Notes: generated from the letters alone by a model not told the origin. Shown: positions 44,755-57,595, counted from the first letter of the stretch. The stretch is DNA of 64,000 nt from Tricholomella constricta (GCA_013368375.1 JAACJP010000016.1:186001-250000), one strand, 5' to 3'. Program-made: numbers and translations.

Positions 44755-45484
44755 TTACCTTGTTCATATTTATGACCTGTTATTGCGTTTTAAAACATAA
44801 TTATGCTTGCCCGTCTGTCTCTCAGTTCTCAGTATTCAACTCTAAATAATAAGCTTCCTCAGGCTGTCGCCACACGTGGTATAACAGGCACCGCACCCCG
44901 AAGAAGGAGGAAAGAAAAAAAAACCTGAGGCTGGACAAAATTCGGATCTGGCATCGTGGCACGTATGTAAGTATGTATGTACCCTCGCCTGGTTTTCTTA
45001 GCATCGCAGTCCTCAAATTGTTCTTTCTTGAACTTGGCACGCGTGGGATAGTCGGATTGAACAACTAATATCTGATCGCCAAATCCGAATCGGGGTAATC
45101 CATCAACGTCCGAACACCCGGGCTCACAGGACAGATTTTTTTTCTTCTGTGCGCCATCGCGCTTACTTACTTACCCCTTCCGGAACTGTAAAGGTTCGCG
45201 CAAAATGCACAACGCAACCCTGAGAACGACCAGATCGTGTCTTGTAGAAATCTCGGATCGATCTCACTCCAGCCGACCTTGCGTATCTATCTCTCCGAGT
45301 TCTCCTGAGTTCGCCGTATTGGTACCTCTGGGAGATTTCCTTCCTCAGATGACCTATATCTTCTGTGTGACCGTTTCCCAGAAAATACAGGATTGCTGGA
45401 GGTTATTTAACAGGCGCATTTTCCTGGACCACACCGAGTTTGATCCTCCTCTGGACCTCGTTGACTTCACTGCCAATATTAACA
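44755..45484. other. Intergenic, no gene seen
   Basis: Holds the 3' end of the previous gene and the ferric reductase promoter. Short frames at 44822-45064 (-) and 45205-45484 (+) have no support. Confidence 0.4.
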
Positions 45485-48081
45485 ATGGGTCTCGTCGGGC
45501 TTGCACGTCCTGTACTATGGCATTCTAGCCGCAAGTCTAGCCATTCCATGGGGAACCTCACGGAGTACCAGATGTGGCTCAAAGGCACTCCGTTCAGGAA
45601 TGTGAGCCGCCGATCTCAGAAGGATAAACAACACACTGCTAACCCCCCTCGCCCCGGAACCGATAGTGGTACACAGCAGATTGGGACTATGGACTGACGA
45701 CCATCTATGTGTTCTGCGCGTCGATTTTTGTCTTTGCTCTCGTCAACGCTCTGTCCATGTTTCGGTCATGGAGATTAAAATCCAGGTCTGTACTTCCGAA
45801 AACATTCCTCCTCGCTCCTTTTGCTCAAGATTTCTTTGCAGGTCGACGACGCGAGCTTCGGCGTCTATCGCCGATAGGATCGCTGGACTATATAGGTACC
45901 TCAGTTCCCGCCAATACCACGTCTCGATTTTTGGATGGTACTCGCCTCCCCTCGGCGCCATGCTCATCGTCGGCGCCTTGATGCTTTTCGCGCTCGGTGT
46001 GTGAAGTTGCTAGATGCCCGCCTTGACGGCGCTGACAATTCCAGCGCCGTTGTTGAAAAATAGTCTTTTCATTCACTGTGCGACCGTACTATTGGCCTGT
46101 GCCTGAGATGGGGAACAGTCCTCCCCTCGGCACACGTACGGGGTGGATCTCTATTGCTATCATGCCTTTCATGTTGTGAGTACACTGTTACAAGCAGGCT
46201 AATGAGGTAAGGCAATTAATGACACCCATGTAGTGCGTTTTCGAGCAAGGTCAACTTGATCGGAATGATTACAGGCACCCCGCACGAGAAACTGCAAGTC
46301 TTCCATCGCTGGACGGCTTGGATAATGTGTATGTCAATACTCGGTTTCCTGGACCGTATTATTGCTTAATGCGTGCGCCATGCTCTCGCAGACTTCACCT
46401 CGTTGGTCCACACCTTCCCGTTCATTCAATTCAACATCGGTGTTGGTAAAATGGAACTGGTTTACGCGACCAAGTCGTACTACTGGACTGGCGTCGCTGC
46501 GCTCATCCCACAGGTGAGGTCCTGTTTCTGTGTCACCTGCGATAATTGACGCTAATCGCATCCCCTTAGACCTGGCTTATCCTCATGTCATGGGGTCCTA
46601 TAAGGTTGTCCCCGCCTCTCTTCAAATTCTGAGCTTTCTGACCACTATCACACCTGTAGGAGCCGCTACTACGAGACATTCAAAAAGTCAGTTACTCCTC
46701 TCTATTCCAAAGCTTGTCCTGACCTAAACATTCCGCTCACAAAGACTCCACTTCCTGTAAGTCTGTCTATCACCACAACCGCGCTTCCAGCCAACGACGA
46801 GACACAGTGTCACGATCATCTTTATGATATTCCTCTTCATCCACTGCAACTTCCGCCTCACATCATGGTACGCCCTCTCCCTGTCCCCTCAGCGCTACAC
46901 TGTTTATTTACACACCCCTTCACAGGGACTACTTCTGGGCGACCGGCGGAGTCTACGGCATCACTTGGCTAGCGCGCTTCGGGCTCACGCTCTTCCGCAA
47001 CGGGCTCGGGCACACCGCCTCCTTCACCCTACTCCCCGACCGCACCGTGCGCATCCTCATCCCGACCAAGACGCTGCGCTGGGCGCCCGGGCAGCACTAC
47101 TTTGTGCGCTTCCTCGACCTCGGCGCCCACGCCGGCACGTCACACCCCTTCACCGTCGCGTCGCTCCCTGACTCTGGCGCGCTTGAGTTCCACGTCCGTG
47201 TGCGGGAGGGCATTACCGCGCGCATGGCGGCGGCGGCTGCGGCGGGCGGCAAGACGTCGGCGGTGTCCCTGGACGGGCCGTACGGAGGCGTGCACGGATC
47301 GTTTGAGGTGTACGATCGCGTGGTGCTCCTCGCTGGTGGCTCCGGTACGTGTTCTGCCTATCCAATACACGCGTCCCATCTTGCTGATGCACGCATAAAG
47401 GCGCAAGCTTCACTGTCCCCATTTTGCTCGACCTCCTCGCGGGCCTGAAGGCGAAGAAAGTCAAGACTAAACATGTCCACTTCGTATGGGCCGTCCCGAG
47501 CATAGGTACCTCTTCCCCCGCCCTGCTTTTCAATCTTGTACACCTAGGCTGACGCTGGGCATGGCAGAATCTCTCGAGTGCTACCAGGAGACTCTTAGCA
47601 CGGCGCTCAAAGGCGTCCCAGAGGGCGCTGCCACGGTTTCGTTCTACGTAACGGGGCCTGAGCGCTCCTCGTCCCCCTCGTCCGGGTCCATCGAGAAAGA
47701 CGACGACGCCAAACTCACGGGAGAAACGCTCGGGGGCCGCCCGGACGTCGGCGAGATTGTGCGCGCGGCGTGTAAGGCGGAGGGGACCGTCGGCGTGGCA
47801 GGTAAGCCCTTTTCCTCCCCACCCCACAACTCTGTTGGGCCTATGTATCTCTATCTGGCTGACCGTTGGACTCGCAGTGTGTGGGCCCGATGGGTTTGCG
47901 CTCGATGTGCGGAATGCGGTGGCGGGGTGCGAGTTGGAGATTGCTTGCGGGCGCAAGACGCCGTGCACGGATATATTCCTTCACACCGAGGCGTACAGGT
48001 GTGTCCCGCTTCTCTGCTTTGCGCGTCCCCACCTCCTGTGCGCAAGCGGCTGATCTGCTCTGCCCATTTCGTAGCTGGTAA
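45485..48081 (+). CDS. Ferric/cupric reductase, FRE family
   Basis: Many exons, start ATG 45485, ending HTEAYSW with the stop at 48079-48081 after a last short exon. The N-terminus faces the lumen or outside. WYTADWDYGLTTIYVFCASI starts the first membrane span. The ferric-reductase heme core follows, with the paired His regions KLQVFHRWTAWIM and SLVHTFPFIQF. The FAD-binding domain shows HYFVRFLDLGAHAGTSHPFT (HPFT motif) and VSLDGPYGG. The NADPH domain shows VVLLAGGSG and VGVAVCGPDGFALDVRNAV. The enzyme reduces extracellular Fe(III) or Cu(II) with cytosolic NADPH before uptake. From about 46920 the GC content and Ala-rich coding rise sharply, which creates long shadow frames on the opposite strand. 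Confidence 0.92.
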
Positions 48082-49676
48082 TCGTCTTTGCTCCACCTGA
48101 GTTGGCAATCTGTTTTGGAGGTTGCAAAACGTTATTTACACGTTATGTACATGTAGTATATGATATGTTATCTTATAGCCGATGAGCACATTTTTCTGCT
48201 TGAAATATTTCGAATCCTGATTGGAGGCTGCCACGAGCTCGAGGCGAGGCTGTTATCGGTGTACTTGGCAAATTCACCGAACATATCCTACACGGCTGAC
48301 GATGACGGTGGCCTTTACAGCCCTTGCTTACTTTGACTCTATCAAAACTCTTGCACTAAATCACTTTTTTCTCTCTACTTACGATCGTAGGAGGTCATCA
48401 GTAAATCGGGAAAAGTTGGCTAAGTGGTTGTTGCAATTACACTTGTTTGGTCAGGTTATTGAGTAACGACAATGTGTTATCAGGATCATGGAATGATTGT
48501 GGCGGATGGTAAGTAGTTGAAAAGGGGGTAATCATTATTGAAAATTACAATTGAGCAGAACAATGTCAAGAGATTTGCCTTTTGTATAACGGTTTCGGCT
48601 TCTCCGCCACGGTCGCTGCATACCTTTGGAACTTCAACCGAACATGATATTTCTCTTCAAAGATAGATTAGATTAAGAATGTATTCATCTCTTGCTCGCG
48701 CAATATGATAAGCGCACATGAGCAACCGCACACCGTTGGCCGACCGTTAGCGACCGCGCGTGCTTGAAATTGTACAAAGTCGTTGAAACTCAGTTGAAAC
48801 TCAGCTCCGGAAATACCCCTTGACAACTGTTGAAATATTCCCCCATCTTTTCGTTCGCTGGCGTCTTCCTGCTGCCACTCATGTGTGTCTCTCATCTGCT
48901 CCTGCCTTCTGTCGCAGTCAGGCTTCTTTGTGATCACATATGTAACTGTGATTGTCCCAATTGTGGGCACCAAGCTTATTGGCACAAAGAACCTGTGTTT
49001 GGGCACTCATGTTGTCGAGAATTTGACCTTTTTTTTGTTTTTCTCACACAGGATCTGTGCGCCCTACCGACATGGTGCATTCCCAGGCTTGCCGTTCCCG
49101 TTCCGTCGCTCAATCTGCCAAATGTACGCCTTTCTGAATTCTTACATGCGTGATTTATCTTTTCTGACAAAACTTGCAGCATCCATTAATACTTACATCA
49201 ATTGCCCCGAACCTCCCCTGTCTATACTCCATTCTCTTGTCCGAAATTCCATTCCCTTGTCCGATACAGGTGCACTGTAGACCAAGCTGTTGTAGTATAT
49301 AATGAATATGTGGATTTTGGTTACCCATTGCATATCTATCTAAGAATTGTCGAGAGCTTTCAGTTCACATCTAAACCATGGGCAATGACATACAATTGGT
49401 ATAAGGCAGGCCATAATTGTAACAATTACGGCCGTGGTAAAAGATTATGTACAAACGGCCTCCAATTGTAAAAAAAGACCCTAGCTGTTTATCGAATACT
49501 GGGCCTTACAAGAAGTGGTAAAAGGTTCTGGTAAATCGAGGGACTTGTATCAAATTATACCACTTGTATTCCCCTTGTAACCCGTTGCCGAAATCTTCCC
49601 GATTTACTGATGGTTGACTTGTATGATCGTGCTCCAGTTACTTACGTAACGTAGTCATTCTTGATCCTCCACCAAG
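48082..49676. other. Intergenic, no gene seen
   Basis: 1.6 kb of moderately AT-rich DNA. Two copies of a CATTCYCTTGTCCGA motif occur near 49230-49265. Between 49290 and 49620 there are AT-rich stretches with TGTAACAATTACGGCC-type partial palindromes. Frames at 48830-49280 have no family features. Confidence 0.4.
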
Positions 49677-51057
49677 ATGGAGGGCGCCGGCGCGTATCCA
49701 CCACCACCACCACCTCCACCTCCACACCCATCCCAGCACCTGCACCCGCACCCGCACCTGCATCAACACCAACACCATCACCAACACCAGCACGGGCATC
49801 CACCGCCGCCTCCACCCCACCAATATGCGCATCACCCCGCCCCCGCGCATCGGCACAGGGAGCGGGATAAACCAAAGGTGCGTGTCTGTCCCCCCGTGCA
49901 CTTTCCTGACCCCCCAGCGTACGGCGTACGGCTGACCGCTGCCACGCAGATCTCGGGCCATAGGGGCGCGCGGTCTAAAGAAAAGTACGCCATCCATACC
50001 CAAACACGGGCGCGAATGCTGACGAGTGTGTGTATGTGTGTGTGTCCAGGTTCCAGGCGATGAGGGAGCGGTATGAACGCGTTGTTGGTGTGCGTGTCCC
50101 TTTCCTATCCTATGCCGCATCGGCCTTGCTGGAGCTGACGACTCGAACCCAAACCCGAACTTGAACCTGGACCTGGACCTGGATGCGCGCCCTGTAGATC
50201 CACGACGAGCACGAACGCGACCTCGACCGTGCGGCGGTCAAGATGAGGAAGTTACAAGCGGAGAACGAGTGCGTCATCTATCCTGTCCCTCCTCACCCCA
50301 ACCACATCCACATCCACCTCCCACCTCTCCCTCTCCTCTCCAGAGAAACGAACAGAGCTAATCGACATGCGGGTGCACAGCCTCCTGCTCGACGCAATAT
50401 ACACCTCCGCGCCCGAGCTCATGCAGCTCGTCTCGCCCACCAGCGGTGCGGGCGGCGGCGGGGGAGGAGGGGGGCCTCCGGCACTGCCTCAACACCGTGT
50501 TCCGTCACATACATACCTTCCTCCACACGCACAATCACACCCATATCTTCCTGCCCCCCCGCCATCGCACCTCCCTCCACACCCTCACCCTCACCCTCAC
50601 CCACACTCGCACTCGCACCCGCACCCTCACCCGCACCCGCACCCGCACCCATATGAGCACGAGCGCGACCGCGATCCTATAAACGCACACGCACACCCGC
50701 AGGGCTTTAACCAGAACTCAACCCAAACCCAAACCCCCCCGCACGCGCACGCGGGCACGAGGACACGAAGCCGCAGCGTGCGGCGCATGTCCTCTGCGTC
50801 CGTGCAGACCGTCGTCGCCAACGGGCACGGGCACGGGCACGGCGCGGCGGAAAACGGGGGTGCGGGAGGGAGGAGCCATGTCGCAGAGGTACGTATTCTG
50901 TGCTCTACTGTTTTGTGTTACATCTTGTTGATTGATGGTGCTGGGCTGGTTTGGATTTGGATTACAGGGTGAGGAGCCGGAGCCTGAGCGGGAACGGGCA
51001 GGCGAACGGGAACGGGAACGAGCAGGGGAGAGGGAACAGGCAGGGGAAAGGGGGTGA
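49677..51057 (+). CDS. Unknown His/Pro-rich protein with coiled-coil segment
   Basis: About six exons from ATG 49677 to the stop at 51055-51057. The N-terminus is MEGAGAYPPPPPPPPPHPS followed by a His/Gln/Pro stretch of about 40 residues. The middle has a coiled-coil-prone core built from several small exons (FQAMRERYERVVG, IHDEHERDLDRAAVKMRKLQ, then ELIDMRVHSLLLDAIYTSAP). A second His/Pro tract of some 50 residues and a basic SRSVRRMSSASVQ patch follow. The C-terminus repeats Glu-Arg (REREAGERE-like). No known domain. His-rich tracts can bind metals or target nuclear speckles, but here the function is unknown. Several exon borders in the first third are uncertain. Confidence 0.6.
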
Positions 51058-51292
51058 GGGGCGATACTAGTGTTGTTGAGGTAAATAGATTGAGAGGCAT
51101 CGGTGTTCCTTGCCGCCGTGCGATGCGATGCATTCATATCCAACTACACTGCATATCTAGTTCTACGTTTTTGGGAAAGGGGGGCACCTGCGCTTGTGCC
51201 GCCCGTGCGTATTATGAATATAAAGTGCATTCACCAGAGGGGCAGACAATTCTATTTATTTAAATGCCGGGGGGGCAGGCGGGACATGTAAA

Positions 51293-52341
51293 TTAGATAG
51301 CCTTGCTCTTGACGAGTTCTAGACACGCGAAGTCCAGTCAGCACACGCACACGCACGTTGAGCAGAACAAGGAAGGGAAGAAGAGGGTGGAGGGGACACT
51401 CACGCTCGACCTCGGCGACAGCAGAGAGGATGATGTCCTTCTGGGTCTTCTCGTCCTTGATGCTGGCAAGGACCTTTGCGATGACGGTACGCGTGAGATC
51501 GGCCTGCTCGCTCTCCTTCTGCTGCTGCTCGTAGCGCACCCAGCTGTCGAGGACGCTCTTGACCTCGGCCGCGACGGCCACTTGTTGCTGCTGCACGAAC
51601 ATTGCGGACTCGAGCTTGGCGGTTTCCTGTTACGCACAAAACAGAAGGAGGATCAGGACGCGAGACACGGACATGGACGTAAAAGGAAGGAGGGGAGAGG
51701 CGGGGAAGGGGGAGGGGAACGGACCTTGGAGAGGGCAAAGAGGCCCTCGGTGAGGGAGACGACGTCCTTCATCTGTCCGACAGAGTCGATGCGCTCCTGC
51801 ACGGCCTGGGTGTGCTCCGCACGGGCACCGTCCAGCACCTTCTTGATACGGGCAATGTTCGTCTCTGCCCACTCCTTGTACGGCTCTCGGATGACCTGTA
51901 CATTTCGATAAGTCAAGAGATAAGACACGAGGGTAAGGGGCTGGGACAACGCACCTTGCCGACGTAGGTGAAGAAGATGATAGAGGCGATGAGGACGATG
52001 GTCTCTTCGTTGACGACGTACAGCTCCTGGGAGATGGCGGCGGCGGCGAGGCCGGTGCCGAGGATGGCTGAGCCGGTTTTGGTGATGAGGCCCGGGGAGG
52101 AGGGGAGCTTTTCGATGAGCTCCGACGCGCGCTCGGCCGGCGGGGGCGGTGTCGGGTTCGAGGAGGAGGTCGCCATCGCGCGGCTGTCCGTCAATGGGTG
52201 CGTCAGCTGGCAAAAAAAAAAAACGATAAAAGGGTAGATGGAGGGGAGGCGAACTGACGTGGCATATTGGGGGAGGGCGGCGACAGCCCGTGGGCGGGCA
52301 GCGGCCGCGCGCAGGGAGCTGAATGCGATTCTGGACGCCAT
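51293..52341 (-). CDS. ATP4: Mitochondrial F1Fo ATP synthase subunit b (Atp4)
   Basis: Five exons (52259-52341, 51955-52183, 51725-51895, 51404-51626, 51293-51318) give 243 residues. The N-terminus MASRIAFSSLRAAAARPRAV is a basic amphipathic mitochondrial presequence. Residues 46-64 (ERASELIEKLPSSPGLITK) and the following membrane hairpin (TGSAILGTGLAAAAISQELY, ETIVLIASIIFFTYVGKVI) are the usual family marks. A long charged helix follows for the peripheral stalk (EHTQAVQERIDSVGQMKDVV, EVKSVLDSWVRYEQQQKESE). The last exon encodes QLVKSKAI. Subunit b ties the F1 head to Fo through the stator. Length is as expected for fungi. Confidence 0.94.
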
Positions 52342-52572
52342 TGTGGGTGGATGCAGGAGGACGGGCTGGTCGTGGCTCGGATTTAAACCCGTGGGAACGT
52401 GTTCCCGACTTTCCACGCACATTCACGGCGGCCCGCTGGAGGCCGGGTATGCCTCCACCCCAAGTGCACAAGAGGCTTCAGGTTGTCGGTCGTTGTATAG
52501 CGTGTCCATAGAGTTCTTCATACATCTATTGTATGTTGATCACGCTGTATCTTAACAAATGAACGACAATAT

Positions 52573-54176
52573 CTACCCCATCTTCGTCTTCAGCTCCCTC
52601 CACAACCCGCCCGCCATGCCCGCCCCCACACCCGCCAGCGCAATCTGCAGCCCAACATACCCCCGCATACCGACCTTGACACCACTGCCGCCCCACACAG
52701 CCCCCGCCACGCGTCCCGTGTAGTTCGCATACTGCACCGCCAGGCTCGCACGCCCGTTCCACCGCGCAGGCAGCCGCTTGCTCACCGTGCTCAGCGTCAC
52801 CGTGGTCGCCAGGTTGAACCCCAGCGCCACCGCGCTCCAGCACGCGAACACCGCGCCATAGCTCAGCGCCGTACGTCCCCCCGCCCCCGCCCCGGCAGAA
52901 GAAAGCAGCCCGAGGAACACCACGAGCGCGGCGAGGCCGAGGATAATCCCGAATGCGAGGATGACGCGGTCCTGTGTGCGCCCGCGCCGCGCGAGCAGGA
53001 GGTTGAGCACGAGGAAGGGGAAGGTCGTGAGCCCCCCGAGCGCGATGAAGTTGCCTGCGGCGAAGGGCGTCCAGTGGAACGGCGGCAGCGGGGACGCGCC
53101 AAACACGGGGAGGTTCGCTTCCCACGCGCCCAGGATGAAGAAGCTCGTCAGCGCGAACCAGCACATGCACAGGAGCACGGAGAGCTGTGCGGGGGTCAGC
53201 GCGTATAGGGAAGGGGAAGGTGTGTTGGGAGGGGCCGTGGATGTGGATGTGGACATGTCCTGCAGCGCGACTCCGCCTTCCACGGCCGCGGATGTCGTAG
53301 CAGTCGGGTCCTCCTCCTCCTCTGGCGGCGCGTCTTCGTACCACCTCCCTGCGACGACCCAAAACACGGCCCACACGCCCGCCATGACCCACGCAGGCGC
53401 GGTGTACCCGTTCCACACTTGCCCACCGAAGCCAACCTTGTAGAAGAGGCCGCCTGCAAAAGGCCCGAGGGACATGCCGACGCCCTGGCCAATGACGAGC
53501 CACGAGGCGAGAGTGGTGCGGCGGCGCACGCCGACGAGGCGCGGGTCGGAGCAGTAGCGCTTGCAGTACATCCAGAGTGTGAAACCGAGCCCAGAGACGA
53601 TGCGCCCGATGAGGATGAGGTAGAGGAAGGAGAGGCGGTAGGCGAGCGCGTAGAGGATGTGTCCGAGGAGCGAGGCGCCGCAGCTGATATGCAGGGGGAT
53701 TTTGTAGCCGCCTGAGGGATGCAATGTCAGCCTTCGGTGCTGCGAGGTCAGCGAGCAAACGTGCCTCGGTCATATCTTGCGAGAGGGAGCAGGGCAAGCC
53801 CGGAAAAGACGGTGGGGATGCCGATCACGATGCCGGAGAATGTAGACGTGCCGCCGAGGTGCAATGCGTATTCGTTTGACGAGGATACGATGATAAAGAA
53901 CGAGATCTGGAAAGAATCTGTTGGAATCAGGGAGGTGGGATAGAGCATGGCTATGCTTACTTGCAGAAGCACGTTTGCGGTGATCATGACCACCAGCGAG
54001 GAGCGTTTGGGAAGCTTGAGCTCTGGATCGTCGACATCCCCCTCGCCTGTTGCGTTTTCATGTTCGTGGTTTTGTGGGCCAGCGTCCGTCACTGTGGTGG
54101 GGACCTGGGCATCGTCCGTGTCGCGTATTATGGCCGCATTAGGCCGGCGTTGAAGCTGAAGGTTGAGAAACGGCAT
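52573..54176 (-). CDS. MFS transporter, MFSD8/YCR023C-like
   Basis: Three to four exons on the minus strand, start ATG 54176. The N-terminal 65 residues are acidic and hydrophilic (NHEHENATGEGDVDDPELKL). TM1 (SSLVVMITANVLLQ) and TM2 (GTSTFSGIVIGIPTVFSGLA) follow. The large last exon (52573-53724 frame) has ISCGASLLGHILYALAYRLS, LILIGRIVSGLGFTLWMYCK and RTTLASWLVIGQGVGMSLGP. A cytosolic acidic loop (APPEEEEDPTATTSA) separates the two halves. The GRxxxGxG motif and general order resemble lysosomal/vacuolar MFSD8-type transporters; substrate is unknown. Codon use is very GC-rich. Confidence 0.82.
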
Positions 54177-54611
54177 TCCGCGGCCAAGTCGACTCCTCTA
54201 GTAGCTCATTTCTTATGTGTCGATGAGGAGATGTGAGAAGACAAATTGTTCCGTCGCGCGCCCGTCGCTGCCGAGGTCCGCAGCATGTGGCCATGGGCAG
54301 GGACATGGCAGATTCAGAATTTGGAGACTCGGAGCTTCGGCACGCATTTTGTTGAATTCAAGCACCGCGGCGCCCGGCCACTCGTATCAGAGGTACGCGC
54401 GGGTCCATTCCACAGCTAAAAGTGGTACACTGAGGCGGCATGCATCATTGATTCTTTTCAAAGAAGGGACACGAAAATATATTCTGATATATAGAAAACC
54501 CCGAGGATGCTAGTGATGTGGCAGGGATGGATTCAGAAGAGAAGGAAAGCAATTGCAAGCGAGTTACTGAAACATTCAAAGAATAGTCCACGCCTGTCGA
54601 CGCCGTGTCGA
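54177..54611. other. Intergenic, no gene seen
   Basis: Contains the promoter of the MFS gene and the 3' flank of the coiled-coil gene. No other feature was recognised. Confidence 0.35.
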
Positions 54612-56060
54612 TCAAGCAAAACTTTCCCGGGACTCAACTTCCTTCAGTCGTCGCTGAAGCTCTTGTATCTGAATGGCCGCCTCTCTCGCCTCCGCCTTAG
54701 CCTCGTCCGCCTCCTGTCCTTGCCGCCGGCGCCTTAGCCTCTGCCGCCTCTGCCTCTGCCTCTGCGTTTATCTCGGCCACCTTCTGTTGTATCGCCGCCA
54801 GTTCTGCCGTCGCCTGATCCGCTATTGCCGTCGCCTGATCTGTCATTGCCCTCGATCGTTCCGTCCTCGCGAAAGCATCAAGTAACCGCGCCCTCTCTGC
54901 CGCCGCCTGTTGCACCCTTGCCTCCACCTGCTTAATCTGCACAAATACATGCATCAGATTCCACTCCATTCGAATCGTAGACATAGAACAAACCTCTTCG
55001 AGAAATTTGTCTCTTTCCTTTACGAAATTCAACACGGATGCTGTCGACGATTTCTTGACGCGTCTTGTTGATTGGAACCCTTGACCAAGTACCATTGAGT
55101 GGTTTGTAGATAAATCCAAGTTCCTCGGGTTCGTCCTGTTGTGCTTCGTCATGGGCCTCTTCCGATCCCTGGTGCGTCACTGTGACTTCCTTCTTACTGG
55201 CCGCTTCCTCCTTGGCAGCTCTCCTCCCTCATGGTTTTCTAAATCCCTTTTCGGCTTTATCACAAACTCCACCATACTCCTGACATAAGACACGGGCAAT
55301 GACGTCCGCATACCAATAGCTCTGATAAAAGAACAACCCATACTTTTCACGGTGCAGGTGCACGATGTTGACCGCAATCATGAGGTCGAGGAGCGTTGGT
55401 TTGATTTCAGGGAATACAGCCTTGTCTATGATATGGTCGGATGGCCATTTGAAAGAAGTGTAAACAGTGTCCGCTGAGACGTCCCAATCTATAGCCCGTG
55501 AGTCAAACAAACGCTCGACAAAGTCACCGAACCCGTTTGCGGTGCGCCATTTTGGATGAAATGCGGGCGCAGGTTCTGTAGCCTTCTGAACCGTAACTGC
55601 AGAACCTGATCGCTTGAAATGGAGGGACATTTATCAGTTCTCAAATATTGCCCCAGCTAATGACATGAAATGATACTACTAACTGCATCACTTTGCACTT
55701 CAGGTTCCACAACTGGTTCAGAAGTGGCCGCATGGGTGGGAGGTTCTCTTGAATACGGTGGGACATCCTTGGTTCAAGTATATTTAGTGCACCTTGGCTT
55801 GCATAGATAATATATCAACTGACTTGATACCTCATAATATTTGTAACCACAGTTCGCTCAATCCGAAGGTAAACGGGCCGAAGAGAGTCGCCATCGACGA
55901 CTTCGACCTCTGCAACGAGATACTGATACTGATGTCTCAAAGAAGACCTATTTCGGACTTGATACCGTTGGATCTCCAGGACTCTCTCCACAGGGATACG
56001 CTCGCGGACAGCGGAACACTGAGGTCCGTCAGCCAAAACAAATAAAATTGCCATGTTCCA
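54612..56060 (-). CDS. Mushroom-specific coiled-coil protein, probable 3' frameshift
   Basis: Minus-strand exons at about 55823-56060, 55683-55745, 55236-55630, 54975-55180 and 54612-54940. Recognisable family pieces are PVYLRIERTVVTNIMRYQVS at the N-terminal side, then SADTVYTSFKWPSDHIIDKA and LLDLMIAVNIVHLHREKYG, and FFYQSYWYADVIARVLCQEY. The C-terminal part has ERDKFLEEVCSMSTIRMEWN followed by an Ala/Glu coiled coil (VEARVQQAAAERARLLDAFA). This is a family I recall from many Agaricomycetes, with no known function. Near 54715 the coil frame runs into a stop (54697), whereas the next frame continues with QEADEAKAEAREAAIQIQEL up to a stop at 54612. A one-base change therefore seems to have shifted the frame. 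The true start upstream of 56060 was not resolved. A hAT-like element lies 600 bp from this end. Confidence 0.5.
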
Positions 56061-56645
56061 AGATCCGGTTGAGAGTTTTCTTTTAGAAAATATGATTTCG
56101 GAACCATACGACACTGGAAGTTGAGGAGAAGCCACGAAGAAGGGGTGAGCGAACCAAAGTAACAAATCGCTGGAGATACCAGGTAAAGACGTTGATACTC
56201 TCCGACATTGGTAGGAATCCCACTTCCGACTCGAAGTGCGCAAACTTTAAAAATGTGCAAGTTGGAACAGGTGTGGCGGCGTGGTGTTGAATCACAGTCA
56301 CAAGCCTCGAGTGATAAGTCAAGTAGGTACAGAAAGTTACTTACCTGCCACGAGGGAGTTCAAAGCAGATGATGTCGACAACTTATCGTTGATGGCCCGG
56401 GATGGATGGGGTAAATGGACCGAAAGGAGTAAATAGGTTCCTCGTGGCCGGTTCGAAGCCTAGACACTGTGGGCATGGTGTGGTTCTACATAGATATGCC
56501 AGTGCAGTTCTTCAAGTTTTGAAAGTCATTGCTTCGAATACAACTTCTGTTGAAATCGACTTCGCAGTTTTCAGGATTCCCGAATATTGGGAAATTTCGA
56601 CCTACCAGGTTGAATCCTGCGCATGTCTAGATAAAAGAGTTTGGT
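56061..56645. other. 5' region of the coiled-coil gene, unresolved
   Basis: May hold the first exons of the coiled-coil gene on the minus strand (frames at 55937-56322), but no splice chain could be fixed. The right end abuts the target-site duplication of the hAT-like element. Confidence 0.3.
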
Positions 56646-56653
56646 GGTAGGCT

Positions 56654-56760
56654 CAGGGGGCTACCAGCGGAGAATTCCGTGAAACCCACTGTCCTCAAAA
56701 CGCCTCGATCATGTGGCCCGGGGTCTCACCTTGATTAGGAAGTAGCTCGGGTCCTTGTCC
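56654..56760. repeat. Left terminal inverted repeat of hAT-like element
   Basis: Reverse complement of 57596-57702, with the outer CAGGGGGCTACC end at 56654. Confidence 0.95.
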
Positions 56761-57595
56761 ACTTTCGGTAGAGATTTGATTTTGATAACTAGCACTCGTC
56801 GTCGCGACTGCATTTGCTACGAGCTCGCTGAATTCTCTCGGGATCGACGACTACTCTAGTGCAACTTCAGCCGATCCATTCGAAAATGTCTGTCTACTGC
56901 TGGCAAAATTGATGATGCCGAATCTTTTTCTGTGTACTTTGATGAATCTACAATGTATGTACCTCTGTGTGTGTGGTTCGCTGTGCCAAGTCGCCGGTGT
57001 TTGCTGCCGTTGGGCGCGCTGTGTGGTGTGGTGGTATTGTTTGGTGGGTATTCGTTCACGGCCGTCTCGTGTCGTCGCGTCGGGCACAATGTGTAGTATG
57101 TGTCGTCGTGTCCGCGCGGTTGTCATTGTGCCGTTCATCGTGTGGTGTTGGGTTGGGTCGGCCAGCTCCCAGCCAAGTCGCAACCATGCAACCATCTGAG
57201 GTGCTATTTTTGTGAGAGTGAGTGAGTTTGCAAGAGTGAGAAGAGACAGAGGAGTGCCGTACTGCTCTATGTGGGGTGTCCCAATCATCTGAGGTGCTAT
57301 TGTCACCCTATTATCAGGTCATCGAATTTTCGTGGTTGAGCTGACGTGTTCCTTCGTCGTGTCTGTGCCGAGTGCTGAGTGAGTGCCGCGGCGCCGCCGG
57401 GGAGGTCGACAGAGTTCGAGCCCAGCCCGCGCCGAGCATGCAGAGCACACTGCAAGGAAAAGAGCTTTCTCCCACGCGTCGAGTACTGCGTCGCGAGAGC
57501 CATCACCCACCAAGGCAGCTCGCCGGTAGGATAGATGTTCTCCAGTGACCTTACGAGGATGGCGAGAAAATCTAATCATATCTTTACCCAAAAAG

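Noticed and set aside
47213..47968. 251-codon minus-strand frame
   Set aside because: It is antisense to the GC-rich NADPH-binding part of the ferric reductase, which has clear family motifs on the plus strand.
51303..52471. Long frames on both strands across the ATP synthase gene
   Set aside because: They ignore the introns and overlap the well-supported Atp4 exons.
56851..57306. 151-codon frame inside the hAT-like element
   Set aside because: No hAT dimerisation or DDE motifs; the two similar segments reflect an internal DNA repeat.
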